A DNA stretch of 64,000 bases. Origin: Cyanidium caldarium. Lineage: Eukaryota > Rhodophyta > Bangiophyceae > Cyanidiales > Cyanidiaceae. Below the pieces are notes generated by a model. It worked only from the letters and a program-made list of their open reading frames with translations. It ran no database searches and was not told where the DNA came from. Shown in pieces: positions 58,084-64,000 of this stretch (positions are counted from its first letter, which is position 1; each line of letters opens with the position of its first letter). The DNA is taken from assembly GCA_026184775.1 (NCBI GenBank), contig JANCYW010000001.1, positions 124,001 to 188,000 of the forward strand, in the 5' to 3' direction. A program made the translations under genes and the position numbers.

Positions 58084-59634
58084 ATGACCCACAGAACATG
58101 GCTTCACCGATGGTGTTTCCTCTTGGTATTGTGTGTCACCGTGATCGCCTCATTTCCCGGTACTGACGCTGCAGACGTCGGCTCGAAGTGCGGGCCCGCT
58201 CTCTTTCAAAGCCCCGGCTCCAAACGGAACACCCTCTCTCAAGCCATCGCCGCGCACCAACGCACTGGCCCGCTGCCCGTCCCCCGCGTCGGCCGCACTT
58301 CTTCCTCCAGCTCTTCGTTTCCCGATGCCTCACAGAGCGGCCAACAGTGCAACAGCTCACTGGGCATGGTCGTGTCCTGGAGTTGGCAGAGCGAGTCGCA
58401 GGGCGTGGTCACCTGGAAGTTCGAGAACACCGCCAACGAGACGCTGACCGTAGTGCTGAACCGCGGTGCGCAAAACGAGGTCTCCAGTTACTGCTTCGGT
58501 GGCGCCTTCTTTGCTGCCTACATCGTGCCCGAGATCGGTCTGGCCTACATCGGCAGCGGGCCGTACTCGCCCATGAGCGGCGCCCTGAGCACGCTGCCCC
58601 TGGCGCTGGTTGATGACGACCCAAGCCGTGGCATTTGCTTTGTATTCACGGTAGCCACCGGTGACAGGGTGGAGGTCTCCGAGGGCGGTTTCTCCTCTTC
58701 ATCGCCACCGTTTTGCACCTCGATCCCGGACTTGCAGTTTCAGAACAACACCAACTTGAGACTCGACTACCAAGTGTCCAGTCAGTGCGAGCAATTCTAC
58801 TCGCAGACGGGATTGCCGCCGCCGTACTGCTGTCCGGCCAACCCGATTGTGACCAAGTTCCCGGTGTACACCTTGCGGGACGGCTCCATGAGCGGCCAGT
58901 TCGGACCGCAACAAGGCGACACCATCACTCTGAACGTGCAAGGCGACTCGTCGCCCACCAGTAACTTGTCGTGCCCGAGCAGCACGCACGACACCACCAC
59001 CACCACCAGCCTGCACTGCTTCCCGGGCGACGCGACGGTGCGGCTGCCCGGCGGCGTGATCAAACGCATGCACGAACTGGCCGTCGGTGATAGCATCGAG
59101 ACCCTGGCGCTCGATACCCGCACCCACACCTATCGTCGGTCGTTTACCACAGTTTATGCCTTTGTGGATCGTGTAGCAGAGGCGCGCTCGCTCACCTACA
59201 TTCAGGTGCAAGTGAGTGGAGCGGCAGCGGTTTTGGAGTTGACGCCAGAGCACCTGTTACCGGTGGCGCCCGCCGATATCGCATCGCACTCGTTCGTGCC
59301 TGCCAACGCTATCCGCGCGGGCATGCGTGTGCGTCGCCACGACGGAACTTGGGGGCGCGTGGAGCACGTGCGCCACGTCGTCCGCGATGGCGCTTACGCC
59401 CCGCTCACCCACGCGGGCACGCTGGTGGTGAACGGCGTCTGGGTTTCGTGCTACGGACACACCGCGTCGCACCGCGTAGCGCACTGGGCATTTGCACCGC
59501 TCCGCCTGTACGCCCGGCTGCAGCGCCTCCGGCCGGCGCTATCCGCCAAACCCACTGCCAGCATCCCGGCGGTAGGATTGCACCGTTACGCGCAGTTTCT
59601 GCTCGCCTGGCGTCGCCTTTGGCACAGTACCTAG
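58084..59634 (+). CDS. secreted protein with C-terminal Hedgehog-type Hog/Hint domain
   Basis: 516 residues. A signal peptide (HRWCFLLVLCVTVIASFPG) is followed by a Ser-rich stretch, the same Cys-rich domain as in the preceding gene (about 85-290), and a Thr-run linker. From C312 a Hint module starts with CFPGDATVRLPGG. The Hog landmarks are all there: nucleophile C312, D362 in AFVDR (the aspartate needed for sterol attack in animal Hog), the TxxH motif T387-P-E-H390, and the C456 of WVSCY. The tail HWAFAPLRLYARL ... GLHRYAQFLL matches the animal sterol-recognition region. Predicted: self-cleavage before C312, with a sterol joined to the N-terminal fragment. An upstream ATG (58030) would add 18 residues. 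Confidence 0.9.
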   Translation: MTHRTWLHRWCFLLVLCVTVIASFPGTDAADVGSKCGPALFQSPGSKRNTLSQAIAAHQRTGPLPVPRVGRTSSSSSSFPDASQSGQQCNSSLGMVVSWSWQSESQGVVTWKFENTANETLTVVLNRGAQNEVSSYCFGGAFFAAYIVPEIGLAYIGSGPYSPMSGALSTLPLALVDDDPSRGICFVFTVATGDRVEVSEGGFSSSSPPFCTSIPDLQFQNNTNLRLDYQVSSQCEQFYSQTGLPPPYCCPANPIVTKFPVYTLRDGSMSGQFGPQQGDTITLNVQGDSSPTSNLSCPSSTHDTTTTTSLHCFPGDATVRLPGGVIKRMHELAVGDSIETLALDTRTHTYRRSFTTVYAFVDRVAEARSLTYIQVQVSGAAAVLELTPEHLLPVAPADIASHSFVPANAIRAGMRVRRHDGTWGRVEHVRHVVRDGAYAPLTHAGTLVVNGVWVSCYGHTASHRVAHWAFAPLRLYARLQRLRPALSAKPTASIPAVGLHRYAQFLLAWRRLWHST

Positions 59635-59709
59635 AGAAGACCATCACCTGCTGTACGCGTCTCCTCATCGCCGCCCGCCCTCACGTCGGTCAGCCCGTTC
59701 ACCCCTCCT

Positions 59710-60216
59710 TCATTGATTCGGTTGTTGCGGCAGGCCGAAATTCTGCGTCAACTGTCCCAGCTGCGTCTTCATTCGCTCGGCACTCAGCTTGTGCGCTTCC
59801 TTCACCGCCTCGGTCACCGCGTCGCTGACAGCCGGATTGCCCTCGGCGATCAAGTCGTCCGCGATCTCCACCCGCACCGGCACCTGCTGGCCGGTGATCA
59901 CCACGCGCACCCGCCCGTCGGCCGAGGTGGCCTCCAACTCGATGCTCTTCAGCTCCTCTTGCAGCGCCTGCGCGGACTTGGAGAACTCCTGCGCTTTCTT
60001 CATCGCATCCATCAGGTTGCCCAAACCGCCAAACAGGCCACCGCCACCTTGCTTCTTGTCGTTCTTCCCCGCCTCGCCGCCTTCATCGCTCGCCGCCCGC
60101 AGCCGCAACCGCCCGCCGGGGGCAGCGGCAGTGCACGTCCGCCGGAACGGCAGCGTCGCTCGCTGACGATACCCTGGCACTCGCACCAGGGCATGCACAA
60201 ATGAGAGAGAGGACAT
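59710..60216 (-). CDS. YbaB/EbfC-family nucleoid-associated protein, plastid
   Basis: 168 residues. After a transit-like N-terminus (MSSLSFVHALVRVPGYRQRA) the YbaB fold starts with LGNLMDAMKKAQEFSKSAQA and continues with VRVVITGQQVPVRVEIADDL, the conserved core of EbfC/YbaB proteins. These are small dimeric DNA- or membrane-associated proteins; the plant plastid member is STIC2, which helps thylakoid biogenesis. The frame is open to 60324 with GTG; the first ATG is 60216. Convergent to the Hog gene with a 75-bp gap. Confidence 0.87.
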   Translation of the reverse strand: MSSLSFVHALVRVPGYRQRATLPFRRTCTAAAPGGRLRLRAASDEGGEAGKNDKKQGGGGLFGGLGNLMDAMKKAQEFSKSAQALQEELKSIELEATSADGRVRVVITGQQVPVRVEIADDLIAEGNPAVSDAVTEAVKEAHKLSAERMKTQLGQLTQNFGLPQQPNQ

Positions 60217-60720
60217 CTTGGTGCCGAGACGCCCGTTTCGAACAGCACAACGCCGTTCAGTATGCACCGCAGAAGTGGTGTCCGAGAACCCGGCGTGAAA
60301 GACATCGCCGCCGATGATACGCACGAGAGACGGTGATATCCCGCGATACAGGAAATGCCCAGTATGAGAGAGTGCGTCGAGCGCCAGAGGGGGAAGGGTG
60401 TCGAGAGGACCGGTGGATCAGAGTGCAGTGCTTGGGTGCGCGAGTGCTGCGCGCAACCCTCCGATAAGGGAGAGGCACGATATAGCCTTACCGATCCAGC
60501 ACATCGGAGGAACGGTTTCCTGTGTGCGACAGGCCCACGTCCATCAGCACGGCATCACGTTCGTCAACCGCCGTCCCTCTTCTTGCCGCTCCACGCACTC
60601 GCCCTGCCGCTCCGCTTCTCAGCCGCTTTTCCGGCTCGGGACTGGCGAGGAGAAAATCCGCATACGACGTTTCGCTTGCACCGTTGGGCGCTTCGATTCG
60701 GAAACGGCGACGCTCTCCCC
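60217..60720. other. divergent spacer between YbaB and GPC1 genes
   Basis: About 500 bp that must hold two promoters. The GPC1 frame is open from 60355 but the sequence before its acidic start looks non-coding. No RNA gene was recognised. Confidence 0.4.
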
Positions 60721-62010
60721 ATGGAAACGGACGACGACAACAACAACAACCATCGCGCCTTGGAGACCAACACGGACGAATCCGCCATGACGTCCGAGGA
60801 CACCGTTCGAGAGGCGCGGCCGTCTTCCGTCGGCGCGAACTCCCGCAGCACCACGCCCGAAGCGGACGGCAGCGACGAGTGGGGCTACGATTTCGGCGAG
60901 GACTTTGACGGCCTGCGCTCCCTGTCGCTGGGCGACTTGTTCCTGCTGGGACACTTGTCCCGGCTGGAGGACCGGATTCGGCGCACCCGCAAGCGCATCT
61001 CGGCACAGCGGCGGGCGCTGGTGGAGCGCGCCCGCACTCCGGAAATTGTGCGCCTGCGGGACAAGCTGTCGTTTGTGCTGGGTCTGCTGAACGTGCTCGT
61101 CACCGAGCACGTCCTGCTGCGGCACCCATCCCAGCTGTGGAACTGGTATTTGGGCCAGATGATACCGTTGTTGCTTCTGCGTTACTACTTGTATCGCAAG
61201 TCTTTCCAACACTACTTCATGTACGACTACTGCTACTTTGTGCAGGCACTGCTGGTAGCATTCTACTTTGGCTGGCCGCGCAACCACCTCTGGCGACAAG
61301 CGATGTTCGTGGCGCTGTTTGCGTCCGCCAACGGGCCGGTGCTATGGGCGGTGGTCGCCTGGCGCAACGCGCTGGTGTTCCACTCGCTCGACAAGATGAC
61401 CTCGGTATTTATTCACGTGTTCCCGCCGCTGGTGACCTACATGGCGCGCTGGCACCCCGAGGTGGTGATCGACCTCGGCCGCCGGCGCGTGGGCATTTGC
61501 GACAGCGCCGCCGAATGCTTCGCGCTCGGTCGGCGTCGTCTCACCCTGGCGGTGCCCTTGGTGATCTTCTTGGTGTGGCAATCGCTGTACCTGTTGAAGA
61601 TATTGGTGGTGTCGCGGAAAAAGCTGGACCGCAATCCGGAGATGATCACCAGCCTGCGCTACATGACCCGGCGGGGCGGCTCCGGCCTGTATCGCATGTT
61701 GAACATATTCGGCACGCGATATCAGAACCTGGCGCTAGCTTTTTGGCAACTGTTGTTTACGGTGTTCACCTGCCTGCCCACCGTGCTCATGTGGCGATGC
61801 CGACGGTTGCACGAGGTGGTGCTGGCGCTGGTCGGGCTCACGCTGGTGTGGAACGGCAGCTCGTACTACTTTGAGGTGTTCGCCTCGCGGTACACGCGAC
61901 ATCTGCTGCAGTACGCGCGCGACCGCATGGACGCGATGAACGATCGTCGCGATGGCCAACCCGCTAGCAGCTCCTCCGAGGGCGCGAACGCGGAGGCCAA
62001 GGCTGAATAA
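60721..62010 (+). CDS. GPC1: glycerophosphocholine acyltransferase 1
   Basis: 429 residues with about eight membrane helices after an acidic N-terminus. Diagnostic stretches are YYLYRKSFQHYFMYDYCYF, SANGPVLWAVVAWRNALVFH and SLDKMTSVFIHVFPPLVTY, the DUF2838/GPC1 core. The enzyme acylates glycero-3-phosphocholine with acyl-CoA to make lysophosphatidylcholine in the ER, recycling the phosphatidylcholine headgroup. The ATG at 60721 lies upstream of an Asn/Asp run (DDDNNNN). Confidence 0.9.
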   Translation: METDDDNNNNHRALETNTDESAMTSEDTVREARPSSVGANSRSTTPEADGSDEWGYDFGEDFDGLRSLSLGDLFLLGHLSRLEDRIRRTRKRISAQRRALVERARTPEIVRLRDKLSFVLGLLNVLVTEHVLLRHPSQLWNWYLGQMIPLLLLRYYLYRKSFQHYFMYDYCYFVQALLVAFYFGWPRNHLWRQAMFVALFASANGPVLWAVVAWRNALVFHSLDKMTSVFIHVFPPLVTYMARWHPEVVIDLGRRRVGICDSAAECFALGRRRLTLAVPLVIFLVWQSLYLLKILVVSRKKLDRNPEMITSLRYMTRRGGSGLYRMLNIFGTRYQNLALAFWQLLFTVFTCLPTVLMWRCRRLHEVVLALVGLTLVWNGSSYYFEVFASRYTRHLLQYARDRMDAMNDRRDGQPASSSSEGANAEAKAE

Positions 62011-62043
62011 GGCCAGCGCGCCGGCTTCTTGCGGCGGTGCTGC

Positions 62044-62520
62044 TCACTTATCGTCTAACATCTTCGGGTCCTCCACGGTCACGTCGACGCATTCGGGTAT
62101 GCGGTCCTGGATAAACTTTTGCAGACGCGCCAGCACGTCGGCGCGTCGGTGCCAAAAGCGTCCTTCCAAGCGCAGCACCACCGTGGGACCTTCCAGGCCG
62201 GCCAGCGCCGCCTTGCCGGTGATGCCGACGGCGCGATTCTCCTCAGAGCCGAAGATGGTAGACAGCGTACCGCGCGCCTCCTCCAGCACCCGCTCCACGT
62301 TCTCCTCCGACAGCGTCAACGGTTCCGTGCTGCTCAGGCGCCAGGATGCGAAGAAGCCGCGGCGGAGACGCCGGGCGGGGAGAGAGGACGAGAAAGTCGA
62401 CCTGACGAGTTTGCAAGAGTGGCGTCTGGATGAACGTGCAGGACTTGATATGGAAGATGAATGTCGGCGCAAGCCGTGCGCGTGCTGCGCCCTCGCCGTG
62501 ACACTCCCCACAAACGCCAT
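62044..62520 (-). CDS. degenerate NFU-like domain protein, organelle
   Basis: 158 residues. A Ser/Arg/His-rich N-terminus is probably a transit peptide. The C-terminal 85 residues (SEENVERVLEEARGTLSTIF ... RADVLARLQKFIQDRIPE) follow the NifU C-terminal domain, with the helix VEKVLDEVRPxL and the closing MxxGIERRLxEKIPE. The cluster-binding CxxC loop is missing: GRFWHRR stands where GxCxSCP is expected. Such Cys-less NFU domains occur as second domains in plastid NFU proteins; here the domain is alone. It cannot bind an iron-sulfur cluster in the usual way. A farther ATG exists at 62613. Confidence 0.65.
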   Translation of the reverse strand: MAFVGSVTARAQHAHGLRRHSSSISSPARSSRRHSCKLVRSTFSSSLPARRLRRGFFASWRLSSTEPLTLSEENVERVLEEARGTLSTIFGSEENRAVGITGKAALAGLEGPTVVLRLEGRFWHRRADVLARLQKFIQDRIPECVDVTVEDPKMLDDK

Positions 62521-62622
62521 GACAACGCGAGTCACACCGACAACCGCAAGCGTTACCGTCAGCGCAACGCGGCGGCGTCTCTCACCAGTCAACACCTCCT
62601 CCCGCGTTCTCATCCGCACTGA

Positions 62623-62979
62623 TCAGCCGATAAAATTTACAACCGTGAGGAAGAGCACCAAGTGACACAGCGTCCAGCCGATGTAGGCTAGCTCCGGGGT
62701 CAGCTGTTGCCATCGGTGCTTGTCCTCCGCCTGATTCACCGGGTTGAGCTGCATACGCAGCGACACTGTGATGACGAAACTGCCCAGGCAACAAAACATG
62801 GCCGACAGGAACGCGTTGAAAGGAAAGGTGCCCGCTAGCATCCCATACGTCGCCAGACACCCGGCTGTGGCCACCAGACACACCAGGTAGAGATCGATCA
62901 GCCGCAGCTCCCGTGGCACCACGGAACGGTACCCACTCGCCAGCTCATGCAGCACTCGCCGCGCTTGGGTGCTGGACAT
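62623..62979 (-). CDS. DAD1: DAD1, oligosaccharyltransferase subunit
   Basis: 118 residues, full family length. RRVLHELASGYRSVVPRELR is followed by three membrane helices and the conserved SLRMQLNPVNQAEDKHRWQQ and final VNFIG. DAD1/Ost2 stabilises the ER oligosaccharyltransferase that N-glycosylates proteins, in line with the many sequons in the secreted pair nearby. The ATG at 62979 gives exactly the family N-terminus; the frame upstream (to 63252) is not conserved. Divergent from the next gene with a 191-bp spacer. Confidence 0.95.
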   Translation of the reverse strand: MSSTQARRVLHELASGYRSVVPRELRLIDLYLVCLVATAGCLATYGMLAGTFPFNAFLSAMFCCLGSFVITVSLRMQLNPVNQAEDKHRWQQLTPELAYIGWTLCHLVLFLTVVNFIG

Positions 62980-63170
62980 GTCTATGATAAGGAAGGGTCG
63001 TAGCGGAGAGAGGGTCCAAACGGTCTCCCAAACGTTCGAGCGTGCGTCCCGCCACGAGCAGCTGCCGAAACGCGGCGCCAGCGCTCCGGCGCGTTCCTCT
63101 TTGGTGACACGCACTCCGGTTGCGTTGCACCTCGGCGGCGTGCTCACCGGAACCTCGACACTGGAGAGGG

Positions 63171-64000
63171 ATGGCTTGCTTGGGTTCATCAACCGCACTT
63201 CCATTCTTTGTGTTGTCCCCAACGGGACGGAAGCGGGATGCTCACCGTGCACCTCGAGAACGCCCTCACTACCCGCAGCCGGTCCGCCGTTCTTTCACTC
63301 CCCGAGTGCTCACCTTGCGCGCGACGGCTGCAAGCACTTCTCAGCGCTCGCTCTCCAGCGATTGGGCGTACGCAGCTACGCAGCTGGCGCTGGCGTTCCC
63401 GCCGACTGCGTGGGCTCTGAAACGCTTGGGCCGCTCCATGGTCATCCGGCGCGCAGAGCAGCTCGGTATACCATGGCGCCGCAACTACTGGCTGATGCAA
63501 ATGCAGCGGTACGAACTGGAGCAACGTCGGGCACGGCTGGTCAACCGTGACCTGGTCTATCCGCGCTACTACCTGGATGCGCAGTTTCACACCTACACCG
63601 ACGGAAACCTGGGGTGGATGCCGGCGCTGGAGGTGGAGTCGTCGGCGCTGTCGGTGCATGCGCGGCTCTTCCCGGATGCACCGCCGCTGGAGGGCGACCG
63701 GCGATTGCGGGACACGTTCCTGGATCGGCTGTTGCCATACTTGCGTTCAGTGCTGGCGGACGGGCCGGAGCCGTATCGGGTGCTGGATATGGGTTGTTCC
63801 ACAGGTCGCAGCACTTTCCACCTCATCGACCGCCTGCTGCAATCCGAGCTGGTGCGCCCGCTGGAGGTCACCGGGTTGGATTTGTCTCCGTTCATGCTGG
63901 CGGTGGCCGAGTGGTACGCCACCCACCGCGGATACGACGAGGGCGTGCGGATGCTGTGGAAGCACGGCGCCGCCGAGGACGTGCCCGAGCCGTCCAACGC
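63171..64000 (+). CDS. plastid-type SAM methyltransferase (partial, runs off window)
   Basis: 276 codons, open at the right edge. The ATG at 63171 begins a Ser/Thr/Arg/Pro-rich transit peptide of about 60 residues. The mature part has NYWLMQMQRYELEQRRARLV, YPRYYLDAQFHTYTDGNLGW and the class I methyltransferase motif VLDMGCSTGRS followed by GLDLSPFMLAVAE. Close relatives occur in cyanobacteria and plant plastids; substrate is not known to me. The 3' end lies outside the window. Confidence 0.8.
   Translation, partial: MACLGSSTALPFFVLSPTGRKRDAHRAPRERPHYPQPVRRSFTPRVLTLRATAASTSQRSLSSDWAYAATQLALAFPPTAWALKRLGRSMVIRRAEQLGIPWRRNYWLMQMQRYELEQRRARLVNRDLVYPRYYLDAQFHTYTDGNLGWMPALEVESSALSVHARLFPDAPPLEGDRRLRDTFLDRLLPYLRSVLADGPEPYRVLDMGCSTGRSTFHLIDRLLQSELVRPLEVTGLDLSPFMLAVAEWYATHRGYDEGVRMLWKHGAAEDVPEPSN

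Noticed and set aside
1-64000. transposons, virus-like elements, integrases
   Set aside because: No transposase, reverse transcriptase, capsid or terminal repeats were seen anywhere in the window.

Overview
The window looks like nuclear DNA of a unicellular red alga of the Cyanidiophyceae (Cyanidium/Cyanidioschyzon type). Typical eukaryotic genes (coatomer, nucleoporin, proteasome, exosome, THO, heat shock factor, TOG protein) lie next to genes for plastid-targeted proteins (Mg-chelatase H, a thylakoid-lumen pentapeptide protein, a VKOR/thioredoxin fusion, YbaB/EbfC). The DNA is very GC-rich. Almost every gene is one uninterrupted frame, spacers are short, genes alternate freely between strands, and the single tRNA gene carries two introns, one at an ectopic position. 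The species assignment is an inference; the high GC suggests Cyanidium rather than Cyanidioschyzon.

Layout. 0.7-8.3 kb: insulin-degrading-enzyme-type protease, GSK-3 kinase, ER nucleotide-sugar transporter and an unknown basic protein. 8.8-13 kb: LTO1-type VKOR, MFSD5/MOT2 transporter, and RlmH with its 3' end tandemly triplicated. 13-23 kb: ChlH, a frame-disrupted coding stretch, an RlmD/TrmA-type methyltransferase and a citramalate synthase. 23-33.4 kb: CAMK-like kinase, exosome MTR3-like subunit, a PRP19 without U-box, a compact KDM5-like JmjC protein, NUP88 and delta-COP. 33.7-41 kb: lumenal pentapeptide protein, short NOC2, tRNA-Arg(TCG), a small acidic membrane protein, PSMA3, a TOG-array protein and cycloeucalenol cycloisomerase. 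41-53 kb: UTP10, RNase Z, THOC3, an ABCD transporter and SDA1. 53.6-64 kb: heat shock factor, a zinc-finger thylakoid protein, a tandem pair of secreted Cys-rich proteins (one with a complete Hedgehog-type Hog module), YbaB/EbfC, GPC acyltransferase, a degenerate NFU-domain protein, DAD1 and a partial methyltransferase.

There are no operons. Functional themes are ribosome biogenesis (NOC2, UTP10, SDA1, plus RlmH and the RlmD-like enzyme), mRNA maturation and export (PRP19, THOC3, NUP88, exosome), plastid thiol and pigment metabolism (LTO1, zinc-finger protein, ChlH), and the secretory pathway (delta-COP, DAD1, nucleotide-sugar transporter). The most striking item is the secreted protein whose C-terminus has all the landmark residues of an animal Hedgehog autoprocessing domain, including the sterol-recognition tail; it lies beside a Hint-less paralogue. 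Most genes have several in-frame ATGs and no transcript data are available, so starts were chosen from ATG position, family length and targeting peptides.
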